Of a stretch of 15,299 nucleotides of DNA, positions 1-6,474 are shown in pieces. The position numbers and the translations under genes are program-made. This DNA comes from an uncultured Collinsella sp. Its GTDB lineage: Bacteria; Actinomycetota; Coriobacteriia; Coriobacteriales; Coriobacteriaceae. The notes under the pieces were generated by a model, which did not search any database, was not told where the DNA came from, and worked only from the letters and a program-made list of their open reading frames with translations. Numbering within the stretch: position 1 is the first letter of the stretch; each line of letters opens with the position of its first letter. The stretch lies in the NCBI GenBank assembly GCA_900543945.1, contig UQTN01000048.1, positions 1-15,299 of the forward strand. Direction: 5' to 3'.

Positions 1-10
1 AGTTCCGCAC

Positions 11-45
11 GCAAAGGAAAGCACTTAATGTGCTTTCCGTCTTGC
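11..45. terminator. stem-loop at the window edge, possible terminator
   Basis: A perfect 9-bp stem (16-24 with 30-38, GGAAAGCAC/GTGCTTTCC) has a 5-nt loop TTAAT. It is extended by GCAA (11-14) pairing with TTGC (42-45). No long T-run follows on the + strand; on the - strand the arm is followed by TTT only. It may end a gene lying outside the window. Direction is unclear, so the terminator call is tentative. Confidence 0.35.
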
Positions 46-181
46 GCAGGACTGTAGAGCAGCAAACTTAACCGCCCCGCCCGGCAGGCGAGCGGACGGC
101 GAACGACATCTGTCCAACAATTCGTGCGAAACACAATGAAAAACCGTTTGATGTGAGTTAATATAAACAACGTCGTGAATC

Positions 182-229
182 TGACTCCTGCCACATGCAT
201 GACAGGGGTTAAACACAAAAAAGGAGTCA
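182..229 (+). promoter_or_regulatory. ptsH leader hairpin covering the Shine-Dalgarno site
   Basis: TGACTCC (182-188) is complementary to GGAGTCA (223-229), and the second arm contains the ribosome binding site AAGGAG (221-226) that lies 6 nt before the ptsH ATG at 233. Folding would place the ribosome site in a 7-bp helix with a 34-nt loop. The upstream stretch 46-181 is moderately AT-rich around 147-170 (TTGATG and TATAAA are present but wrongly spaced), so I cannot name a promoter there with confidence. The pairing is seen; regulation by it is inference. Confidence 0.35.
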
Positions 230-232
230 ATT

Positions 233-496
233 ATGGTTTCTGAGAAGGCTACCCTCGTTAATCCTCAGGGTCTGCACATGCGTCCGGCTGGTCTGTTTGC
301 CTCCACCATGGGCAAGTACGCCTGTGACGTGACGGTCGTCACCCCCGAGAAGGAGGTCAACGGCAAGTCCCCGATGGCCCTCATGGCTGCTGGTATCCCC
401 TGCGGCACCGAGGTCGAGGTCAAGTGCGACGGCGCTGACGAGGCCGAGGCTCTGGCTGCTGCCATCGAGCTCATCAAGAGCGGTCTTGGCGAGTAG
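233..496 (+). CDS. ptsH: HPr, phosphocarrier protein of the PTS
   Basis: This 87-residue protein is the small cytoplasmic phosphocarrier that takes phosphate from enzyme I and passes it to the sugar-specific EIIA domains. The active-site segment NPQGLHMRPAG places the phospho-accepting histidine at residue 15, as in all HPr proteins. NGKSPMALM places serine at residue 46, the site phosphorylated by HPr kinase in Gram-positive bacteria, so carbon-catabolite control through this residue is possible. Length matches the family (85-90). The start is fixed by AAGGAG at 221-226, 6 nt upstream. It lies directly before ptsI, but a terminator-like hairpin at 542-571 separates the two. Codon use is strongly biased, as expected of a highly expressed gene. 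Confidence 0.97.
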   Translation: MVSEKATLVNPQGLHMRPAGLFASTMGKYACDVTVVTPEKEVNGKSPMALMAAGIPCGTEVEVKCDGADEAEALAAAIELIKSGLGE

Positions 497-541
497 AACT
501 CAAACGGGTCGCATGTTGAACAACTAAGTTCATATTTGGGG

Positions 542-578
542 GCGCAGTGACCTGTTGTAAGGTAGCTGCGCTCTTTTG
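542..578 (+). terminator. terminator or attenuator between ptsH and ptsI
   Basis: GCGCAG (542-547) pairs with CTGCGC (566-571), and inside it ACCT (550-553) pairs with AGGT (560-563) around a GTTGTA loop, with a 2x2 internal mismatch. TCTTTTGT follows directly. This is a good intrinsic terminator shape. Placed between ptsH and ptsI it would let HPr be made in excess of enzyme I, with read-through or a separate promoter supplying ptsI. Confidence 0.6.
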
Positions 579-612
579 TCATGGATATGGCAAAACGCTT
601 TATCACATGACA
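576..612 (+). promoter_or_regulatory. weak promoter-like elements and inverted repeat before ptsI
   Basis: TTGTCA (576-581) and TTTATC (599-604) are separated by 17 bp, a possible weak promoter, though transcription would start almost on the ptsI ribosome site (614-622). The same stretch carries an inverted repeat TGTCATG (577-583) / CATGACA (606-612). Either may be chance; recorded because ptsI needs a source of transcription downstream of the 542-578 hairpin. Confidence 0.25.
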
Positions 613-629
613 CGGAGAGAGGAATGGGA

Positions 630-2333
630 ATGTATCAGGGAGTCAACGCTTCCGAGGGCATCGGTATCGGCACCGTCATGGTCGCCGTCGATCCCGACTT
701 GACGTTTGAGCCGCACGAGGTTGCTGATTCGGCAGCAGAGAAGGAGCGCTATCAGACCGCTCTTTCGGTCTTCTGCGAGAAGACCCAGGCTCAGGCCGAC
801 CACATGAAGGAGACGGTGGGCGAGGCCGAGGCCGAGATCATGAGCGGACACATTGTCCTGGCTCAGGATCCGGGCATGACCGACGCCATCAACGCCGCCA
901 TTGACGGCGGCACCTGCGCCGAGCAGGCGCTCATGGACACCTCGACCATGTTCGAGAACATGTTCCTGTCCATGGACGACGAGATGTTCCGTCTGCGCGC
1001 GGCCGACATCGCCGACATCCGCACCGGTATTCTGGCTGAGCTGCTGGGCAAGGAGGTCGTCGACCTCTCCGTCCTGCCCGAGAACACCGTCGTTGTCGTG
1101 CATGACCTCACGCCGTCCATGACCGCCACGATCGATAAGGCCCACGTTGCCGGTATCGTCACCGAGACCGGTGGCCGCACGTCGCACTCCGCGATCATCG
1201 CGCGCGCCCTCGAGATCCCGGCCGTCCTTTCGGTTTCCAACAGCTGCACCGCACTGCGCAACGGTATGACCGTTGTCGTCGACGGTGGCAAGGGTATCGT
1301 CGAGGCCGATCCCAACGAGGAGACGCTCGCCGCCTACACTGCCAAGGCCGAGGCTTTCGCTGCCGAGAAGGCAGCTCTCGAGGCCTTCCGCGGCAAGCCT
1401 TCCGTGACTGCCGATGGCATCAAGAAGATCATCGCCTGCAACATCGGTAACCCCGATGACGTGCCCAACGCGCTCGATCACGACGCCGAGGCCATCGGTC
1501 TGTTCCGCTCCGAGTTCCTGTTCATGGACTCCGCTGAGCTTCCTTCCGAGGAGGAGCAGTTCAACGCCTACCGTAAGGTCGCCAGTGCGCTTAAGGGCGC
1601 TCCGGTCATCATCCGCACGCTTGATGTGGGCGGCGACAAGGAGATTCCGTATCTGCACATGGTCAAGGAAGATAACCCCTTCATGGGCTTCCGCGCCGTG
1701 CGTTACTGCCTGGCCAATCCCGACCAGTACAAGGTTCAGCTCCGTGCTCTGCTGCGCGCCAGCGCCTTCGGTGACGTCAAGATCATGATCCCGCTCGTCA
1801 CCTGCGTCGAGGAGGTCTTGGCTGTCAAGGAGCTCGTCGAGCAGTGCAAGGCCGAGCTGACCGAAGAGGGTCGCAAGTTCAACGAGAACATCGAGGTCGG
1901 CATCATGGTCGAGACGCCTGCTGCCTCGCTGCTCGCTGACCGTCTGGCCGAGGTTGCCGACTTCTTCTCCATCGGCACCAACGACCTGATCGGCTACACC
2001 ATGTGCGCCGACCGTGGTAACGACACCATCTCCAACCTGTACCAGGTTTACTATCCCGCCGTGCTCCGCTCGCTCAAGAACATCATCGAGAGCGGCGTGA
2101 AGGCCGGCATCATGGTCGGTATGTGCGGCGAGGCCGCTGCCGATCCGCTGCTCGAGCCGCTGCTGATCAGCTGGGGCCTGGAGGAGTTCTCGATGAGCGC
2201 TCCGTCGATCCTGCGCGCCCGCAAGACCATCAGCCAGTGGACCAAGGCCGAGTGCGACGAGCTCGCCGAGAAGGCACTCGCCTGCAACACCGCCGCCGAG
2301 GTCAAGGCACTGCTCGAGTCCGCAGCTCGCTAA
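630..2333 (+). CDS. ptsI: PTS enzyme I, phosphoenolpyruvate-protein phosphotransferase
   Basis: Enzyme I starts the PTS cascade by transferring phosphate from phosphoenolpyruvate to HPr in the cytoplasm. The protein (567 aa from this start) has the full domain order: N-terminal HPr-binding region, the swivel phosphohistidine segment GGRTSHSAIIARA (His at about residue 186, equivalent to His189 of the E. coli enzyme), and a C-terminal PEP-binding barrel with IRTLDVGGDK, FSIGTNDLIGYT and GMCGEAA (the conserved catalytic cysteine). Two in-frame ATGs lie close together, at 624 and 630. I chose 630 because the GGAGAGAGG ribosome site (614-622) is spaced properly from it and MYQGVNASEGIGIG matches the usual family start. 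No key residue is missing. It works with ptsH just upstream and with sugar-specific EII proteins encoded elsewhere. Confidence 0.96.
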   Translation: MYQGVNASEGIGIGTVMVAVDPDLTFEPHEVADSAAEKERYQTALSVFCEKTQAQADHMKETVGEAEAEIMSGHIVLAQDPGMTDAINAAIDGGTCAEQALMDTSTMFENMFLSMDDEMFRLRAADIADIRTGILAELLGKEVVDLSVLPENTVVVVHDLTPSMTATIDKAHVAGIVTETGGRTSHSAIIARALEIPAVLSVSNSCTALRNGMTVVVDGGKGIVEADPNEETLAAYTAKAEAFAAEKAALEAFRGKPSVTADGIKKIIACNIGNPDDVPNALDHDAEAIGLFRSEFLFMDSAELPSEEEQFNAYRKVASALKGAPVIIRTLDVGGDKEIPYLHMVKEDNPFMGFRAVRYCLANPDQYKVQLRALLRASAFGDVKIMIPLVTCVEEVLAVKELVEQCKAELTEEGRKFNENIEVGIMVETPAASLLADRLAEVADFFSIGTNDLIGYTMCADRGNDTISNLYQVYYPAVLRSLKNIIESGVKAGIMVGMCGEAAADPLLEPLLISWGLEEFSMSAPSILRARKTISQWTKAECDELAEKALACNTAAEVKALLESAAR

Positions 2334-2350
2334 TTTGGTATCAGAGGTAA

Positions 2351-2380
2351 CCGCGTGGTTGGAATGGGCCGGCCACGCGG
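2351..2380 (+). other. GC-rich stem-loop between ptsI and the first kinase gene
   Basis: CCGCGTGG (2351-2358) pairs perfectly with CCACGCGG (2373-2380) around a 14-nt loop. No T-run follows, so it is more likely a transcript-stability or pausing structure than an intrinsic terminator. The 74-nt ptsI-kinase gap holds nothing else except the AGGGGG ribosome site at 2394-2399. Confidence 0.4.
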
Positions 2381-2407
2381 CCCTCACATATACAGGGGGT
2401 ACTGTAA

Positions 2408-3340
2408 ATGTTCTACACGCTAACCGCTAACCCGGCTGTCGACATGACGGTTTCGAGCTCTCCGCTCGAGCCCGACGAGAACGTCCGCACCGGCTCGGCC
2501 AGCTACACGGCTAACGGCAAGGGCCTCGACGTGTCCTTCGCCTTTAAGAAGATGGGTGTCGACACCGTCGCGCTCGGCTTCTTCGCCGGCTTCACGGGCA
2601 AGTTCATCGTCGAGGAGGTCATGAACCTGGGTTGCCTCTGCCGCCCGGTCTGGACCGACGGTATCACGCGCATTAACACCTACGTCAATGATGGCCAGCA
2701 TGAGTACGGCATCCTGAACCCGGGTGCTCCGATCACGCCGCAGCACCAGGAGGAGCTCTACAACATCCTGGACACCGCGGGCGATCTCGAGTGTCTGATC
2801 GTTTCCGGCTCCGTGCCTCCCAAAGCTACGCCTGACTTCCTGGCTAAGGTCATGGAGCATGCTCAGGCTCGTGGTGCCGACGTCGTCCTGGACCTGTCCT
2901 CCGACAAGCTCAAGGAGCTCGCTCACAAGAAGCCGCTGCTCATCAAGCCGAACCATCATGAGATGAAGGCTATCTTCGGCGTGCCGGTCGACACCGACGA
3001 CGAGGTTCGCGTTGCCATGAAGATGGCTCACGACGCTGGCGTTCAGAACGTGCTGCTCACCCGTGGTAGCCGTGGCGACGCTTACTTCTCCAACGGCGAG
3101 GACATCTGGTACGCCAAGCGCGAGTTCAACATCAAGCTTGTCTCTTCCGTCTGCGCCGGCGACTGCACTCTCGCTGCGTTCCTGCACAAGTGGTACAGGG
3201 ATCGCGACAACGTCGAGGAGGCCATGAAGCTCGCTATGGCCACCGGCGCCAACGTTGCCGAGTCCGTCGGCATCGGCGACTTCGGTCACGTCGACGAGTA
3301 CAGCAAGCGCGTTGCTGTCCGCAAGCTCGATCGTCAGTAA
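2408..3340 (+). CDS. PfkB-family sugar kinase, 1-phosphofructokinase type (paralog 1)
   Basis: This 310-residue protein belongs to the ribokinase/PfkB family and most resembles 1-phosphofructokinase (FruK) and tagatose-6-phosphate kinase (LacC), which phosphorylate PTS-derived sugar phosphates to bisphosphates with ATP. Visible marks are the start FYTLTANPAVD, the substrate-binding NGKGLDVS (residues 36-43), GFFAGFTGKFI, the VSGSVPP strand, IKPNHHE, and the C-terminal catalytic VCAGDC with the likely base Asp252. Two departures stand out: family GGKG is NGKG, and the usual Asn after it is Asp41; GAGDS is CAGDC. AGGGGG at 2394-2399 sets the start. It follows ptsI by 74 nt and is probably transcribed with it, ending at the strong terminator 3369-3400. 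FruK and LacC activity cannot be told apart from sequence. Confidence 0.85.
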   Translation: MFYTLTANPAVDMTVSSSPLEPDENVRTGSASYTANGKGLDVSFAFKKMGVDTVALGFFAGFTGKFIVEEVMNLGCLCRPVWTDGITRINTYVNDGQHEYGILNPGAPITPQHQEELYNILDTAGDLECLIVSGSVPPKATPDFLAKVMEHAQARGADVVLDLSSDKLKELAHKKPLLIKPNHHEMKAIFGVPVDTDDEVRVAMKMAHDAGVQNVLLTRGSRGDAYFSNGEDIWYAKREFNIKLVSSVCAGDCTLAAFLHKWYRDRDNVEEAMKLAMATGANVAESVGIGDFGHVDEYSKRVAVRKLDRQ

Positions 3341-3368
3341 TCGAAACGCGACATATTCGTGCGCATGC

Positions 3369-3400
3369 GGCGCCCCGGTTTCGGCCGGGGCGCCTTTTTT
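3369..3400 (+). terminator. strong intrinsic terminator
   Basis: A perfect 10-bp stem (GGCGCCCCGG, 3369-3378, with CCGGGGCGCC, 3385-3394) and 6-nt loop are followed by six T (3395-3400). It ends the ptsI-kinase transcript. Confidence 0.93.
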
Positions 3401-3489
3401 GTTCCGCCATGGGGGAGAGGTGTCCTGCCGTACTTCATCGCTTCCACACCGTTCACCGAGTTGTTGTAGCCTTTTGTCGATGCGTGGAA

Positions 3490-3495
3490 TATACT
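3490..3495 (+). promoter_or_regulatory. candidate -10 box for the second kinase gene
   Basis: TATACT lies 35 nt before the start codon at 3530 and after the 3369-3400 terminator, so a promoter is required about here. No clear -35 is seen at 16-18 bp (TTGTTG and TTGTAG lie 23 and 20 bp away), so the call is weak. The rest of 3401-3515 shows nothing I recognise. Confidence 0.3.
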
Positions 3496-3529
3496 TTCAT
3501 CAACACGTTGCTTCGTGAAAGGAACATTC

Positions 3530-4462
3530 ATGATTTACACGCTCACTGCAAATCCCGCCATTGACTACAACATCGCCTGCGACGGCCTTGCTGCCAACAC
3601 CGTCACGCGTACCCGCAACGCCGTCTACACGCCCAACGGCAAGGGCCTCAACGTCTCGTTTACGCTTGACCACTACGGTGTCGACACCAAGATCCTGGGT
3701 TTCTTCGCCGGCTTCTCGGGCGAGTTTATCGTTAAGGGCGCTGAGGCCCTGGGCGTGCCCGTCAAGCCCGTGTGGACCGACGGCATCACGCGCGTCAACG
3801 TGTTCCTCAACGCCGGCCCCGACACCGAGTACAACATGGTCAACGCCGGTGCCGCCATCAACGAGGCCAACGAGCAGGAGATGTTTGAGCTCATCGATTC
3901 GCTCGATGACATGACCTGCCTGGTCATCAGCGGCTCGCTGCCTCCCAACACTTCCGAGGGCTTCCTGGCCGAGGTCCTGCGCCGCGTCAAGGCCAAGGGG
4001 GCCGAGTTCGTCCTCGATATCTCGAGCCATCAGCTGGCAGACCTCATTGCCATGGAGCCGCTGCTGATCAAGCCTAATGACGACGAGCTGCTCGACATCT
4101 TTGGCATCAAGGTGAGCGGTGGCGACGATGAGTCCGTCAAGGGCGCTATGGCCGAGCTGCATGCCAAGGGCGCCAAGAACGTGCTGCTGACCCTCGGTGG
4201 CGCCGGCGCGTACTTCTCCAACGGCGAGCATATCTGGTTTGCCAACCGCACCTTTGAGGTCAAGCTGCTGTCGACCGTCTGCGCCGGCGATTCCTCGCTG
4301 GCCGCCTTCCTGTCCGTGTGGCACGACGCCCCCGAGCGTGTTGAGGATGCCTTGCGTCTTTCGATGGCCACCGGCGCCAACGTGGTCGAGTGCCCCGGTC
4401 TGGGCGATTTTGCCAAGGTGGACGAATATAAGAAGCACATCGAGGTTCGCCAGGTCTGCTAG
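3530..4462 (+). CDS. PfkB-family sugar kinase, 1-phosphofructokinase type (paralog 2)
   Basis: This 310-residue kinase is a paralog of the preceding gene: about half the residues are the same and long segments such as GFFAGF, PVWTDGITR and YFSNGE are shared. It keeps the family residues better: NGKGLNVS with Asn41 intact, and VCAGDSSLAAF with the likely catalytic base Asp254. The predicted role is ATP-dependent phosphorylation of fructose-1-phosphate or tagatose-6-phosphate to the bisphosphate in the cytoplasm. I chose ATG 3530 because AAAGGAA (3518-3524) precedes it and MIYTLTANPAIDY aligns with the paralog's first residues; an upstream in-frame GTG at 3515 overlaps that ribosome site. It has its own transcription unit, lying between two strong terminators. 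Confidence 0.87.
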   Translation: MIYTLTANPAIDYNIACDGLAANTVTRTRNAVYTPNGKGLNVSFTLDHYGVDTKILGFFAGFSGEFIVKGAEALGVPVKPVWTDGITRVNVFLNAGPDTEYNMVNAGAAINEANEQEMFELIDSLDDMTCLVISGSLPPNTSEGFLAEVLRRVKAKGAEFVLDISSHQLADLIAMEPLLIKPNDDELLDIFGIKVSGGDDESVKGAMAELHAKGAKNVLLTLGGAGAYFSNGEHIWFANRTFEVKLLSTVCAGDSSLAAFLSVWHDAPERVEDALRLSMATGANVVECPGLGDFAKVDEYKKHIEVRQVC

Positions 4463-4495
4463 TTCCGGCACCTTTCCTGAATAGTTTGATTATTT

Positions 4496-4529
4496 CGCAT
4501 CCGTCTTAGACTAGGACGGATGCGTTTTT
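4496..4529 (+). terminator. strong intrinsic terminator
   Basis: CGCATCCGTC (4496-4505) pairs perfectly with GACGGATGCG (4515-4524) around a 9-nt loop, followed by TTTTTGTTT from 4525. It closes the second kinase transcript. Confidence 0.93.
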
Positions 4530-4626
4530 GTTTATCGGACTTGCGTGTGCAGTGGAGGCTGTTTCTTGCTAGACTTCTTGCAGACGCAATCGATAGCCAA
4601 TTTGATAGTCGCAGGAGGCCACAGGT

Positions 4627-6021
4627 ATGTGCAATGTTTCGCTCAACGGTACGCAACCGTCCGATGCGTCCCTGCGCGTCCTGCGCGCGCTTGAGGCGGC
4701 TGGTCTTGAGGCTTGGTACGTGGGCGGTTGGGTGCGCGACGCCCTGATGGGGTGCCCCAGCCACGATGTTGATATGTGCTGTAGCGGCCTGTGGCAGGAG
4801 TCCAAAGCGGCGCTCGAGGCCGCCGGCATCGCGGTTGTGGAGTCGGGCATTAAATTTGGCGGAATCACGGCTATTTCCGATGGCGAGCGTATCGAGGTCA
4901 CCACGTACCGTCTGGATGGCTTCTATACCGATGGGCGACATCCCCAGAGTGTGGAGCGTGCCGCCTCGCTCGAGGACGATCTGGCGCGCCGCGACTTTAC
5001 CGTCAACGCCATGGCCTGGCATCCCGAGCGCGGGCTTGTCGACCGCTACGACGGCCAGGGTGACTTGGAGCGCAAGCTGATTCGCGCTGTCGGCGATCCC
5101 AAGCGTCGCTTTAACGAGGACGCCCTGCGCATGCTGCGTGCTGTACGCTTTGCCTGCCGCCTGGACTTTATGATTGAGCCCGAGACTAAGCGCGCGCTTG
5201 CCGAGTGTGCGCCGCTGCTCGATGCCGTGGCGCGTGAGCGTGTGGGTATTGAGCTCGAGGGCATTCTTTCGACCGGTCATGGGGGAGACGCGATGCTCCG
5301 CTACCCCGAGCTCATCTGCGCCGCCGTGCCCGAGCTTGCGCCCGCTCGCGGGTTTGATCAAAGCAGTGTCTATCATGCGTTTAACGTCTACGAGCATATC
5401 GCCCGCGTGCTGACGGTGGCAGGGGAGCTGGCGCTGTGCGACGGCGTCGCGCCCTCGTCGAGCCTTATGTGGGCGGCGTTTTTGCACGATGTGTCCAAGC
5501 CCGAGTGCTTTACGGTCGATCACGCCGGCAGCGGACACTTCTACGGTCATCCCGAGCTCGGCGCCAAGAAAGCGCGCGCCATTATGGATCGCCTGGCGCT
5601 CTCGCACGACCTGGTGCGCGACGTGTGCCTGCTCATCAAATATCACGACAAGCCACTGCGCCCCGAGCGCTCCTGCCTGCTCAATATGATGCGCGCGCTT
5701 TCGGGCGAGGGCGTCGACACGCCGCGTCTGATGGACGAGCTCATGGATCTTAAGCGTGCTGACACACTTGGCAAGGCCCCGTCGTGCTTCTATTACGTCG
5801 AGACGATTGAGGAGATGCGCGCGATGGCGCACGAGCTGCTGAAGGCGGGGGAGCCCTATACGCTCAAGATGCTCGCCATTAACGGCGGCGACCTGATCCG
5901 CGCCGGTGTGAAGCCGGGGCCCGAGCTAGGCCAGCTACTCAACTCCGCCCTCGACGCCGTGATCGAAGACAACATTTCCAACGAGCGCGAAGCTCTTTTG
6001 GTCCATCTCAACTTGAATTAG
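4627..6021 (+). CDS. cca: CCA tRNA nucleotidyltransferase with HD domain
   Basis: This 464-residue class II nucleotidyltransferase would add or repair the 3'-terminal CCA of tRNAs. The N-terminal polymerase head carries YVGGWVRDALMG (31-42) followed by HDVDM with the two metal-binding aspartates Asp47 and Asp49. Next come RRDFTVNAMAW and the nucleotide-selecting EDALRMLRAVRFACRL. The middle and C-terminal part has an HD phosphohydrolase-type domain: HAFNVYEH, then AAFLHDVSKP, then HFYGHPELG. This head-plus-HD arrangement is common in actinobacterial and Gram-positive CCA enzymes. AGGAGG at 4613-4618, 8 nt before ATG, fixes the start. The two tRNA genes just downstream already encode CCA, so here the enzyme's role would be repair, or maturation of other tRNAs. 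Poly(A) polymerase is the related alternative but is less likely. Confidence 0.93.
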   Translation: MCNVSLNGTQPSDASLRVLRALEAAGLEAWYVGGWVRDALMGCPSHDVDMCCSGLWQESKAALEAAGIAVVESGIKFGGITAISDGERIEVTTYRLDGFYTDGRHPQSVERAASLEDDLARRDFTVNAMAWHPERGLVDRYDGQGDLERKLIRAVGDPKRRFNEDALRMLRAVRFACRLDFMIEPETKRALAECAPLLDAVARERVGIELEGILSTGHGGDAMLRYPELICAAVPELAPARGFDQSSVYHAFNVYEHIARVLTVAGELALCDGVAPSSSLMWAAFLHDVSKPECFTVDHAGSGHFYGHPELGAKKARAIMDRLALSHDLVRDVCLLIKYHDKPLRPERSCLLNMMRALSGEGVDTPRLMDELMDLKRADTLGKAPSCFYYVETIEEMRAMAHELLKAGEPYTLKMLAINGGDLIRAGVKPGPELGQLLNSALDAVIEDNISNEREALLVHLNLN

Positions 6022-6051
6022 CTATCCTGTTTACCTGCGTGTTCCATAACC

Positions 6052-6070
6052 TGCCGACAATTTTTCGGCA
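6052..6070 (+). other. small hairpin after cca
   Basis: TGCCGA (6052-6057) pairs with TCGGCA (6065-6070); the loop is T-rich but no T-run follows. It is a possible weak terminator of cca, just ahead of the tRNA promoter. Confidence 0.35.
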
Positions 6071-6085
6071 ATTTGGAATTTCTTC

Positions 6086-6114
6086 TTGCGCTGACGTTTT
6101 TTGTCCCGTAATAT
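6086..6114 (+). promoter_or_regulatory. promoter of the tRNA-Glu pair
   Basis: TTGCGC (6086-6091), exactly 17 bp, then TAATAT (6109-6114). Predicted transcription start is near 6121, about 28 nt before the first tRNA. Spacing and both boxes fit a sigma-70-type promoter. Confidence 0.65.
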
Positions 6115-6148
6115 ATTTCCTCGCAGCACGGCAGTGCAGATGTCATGT

Positions 6149-6225
6149 GGCCCGTTCGTCTAGCGGTTTAGGACGCCGCCCTCTCAAGGCGGAGATCACC
6201 AGTTCGAATCTGGTACGGGCTACCA
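6149..6225 (+). tRNA. tRNA-Glu, anticodon CTC (copy 1)
   Basis: A 77-nt cloverleaf: acceptor arm GGCCCGT pairs with ACGGGCT (with a G-U first pair), the anticodon stem CCGCC/GGCGG encloses the loop CTCTCAA, so the anticodon is CTC and reads GAG. The T loop is GTTCGAATC, and the discriminator A plus CCA are encoded. GAG is the dominant Glu codon of the neighbouring PTS genes. Confidence 0.97.
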
Positions 6226-6247
6226 CTTCTTTTCTGCTGAGGCTTAT

Positions 6248-6324
6248 GGCCCGTTCGTCTAGCGGTTTAGGACGCCGCCCTCTCAAGGCGGAGATCACCA
6301 GTTCGAATCTGGTACGGGCTACCA
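6248..6324 (+). tRNA. tRNA-Glu, anticodon CTC (copy 2)
   Basis: Identical in all 77 positions to the copy at 6149-6225, with encoded CCA. The copies are separated by an unrelated 22-nt spacer and share the promoter at 6086-6114 and the terminator at 6335-6366. Confidence 0.97.
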
Positions 6325-6334
6325 CGCATCTGAT

Positions 6335-6366
6335 ACCCGGACTTCCCATGGAAGGCCGGGTTTTTT
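6335..6366 (+). terminator. intrinsic terminator of the tRNA unit
   Basis: ACCCGG (6335-6340) pairs with the matching CCGGGT arm that ends at 6361, with CTTCC/GGAAG continuing the stem inside a one-base mismatch. Six T (6361-6366) follow, the first closing the stem. It lies 11 nt after tRNA copy 2. Confidence 0.9.
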
Positions 6367-6435
6367 ATTATCAAACAACCGTCTGCAATTCCCGTTTGAA
6401 CAAGAGCTTTGCGTTCTGCTTATGGCCCTTACGGG

Positions 6436-6441
6436 TACAAT
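6436..6441 (+). promoter_or_regulatory. candidate -10 box for the membrane protein gene
   Basis: TACAAT lies 34 nt before the start at 6475 and after the tRNA terminator. The -35 region at the right distance (GTTCTG, 6413-6418) is poor, so the call rests on the -10 box and position. Confidence 0.3.
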
Positions 6442-6474
6442 TACCAAGATATTTTGACTGTTAGAAGGAGTCTC

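Noticed and set aside
603..2387. 594-codon open frame antisense to ptsI
   Set aside because: It mirrors the strongly biased GC-rich third positions of ptsI; its protein is repetitive in Gly, Asp, Leu and Val with no domain, and the sense frame has all enzyme I motifs.
6039..6464. Open frames running through the tRNA-Glu pair on both strands, giving repeated segments such as RSSSGLGRRPLKAE
   Set aside because: The repeated peptide is simply the translated tRNA sequence, a well-known artefact; the cloverleafs explain the conservation.
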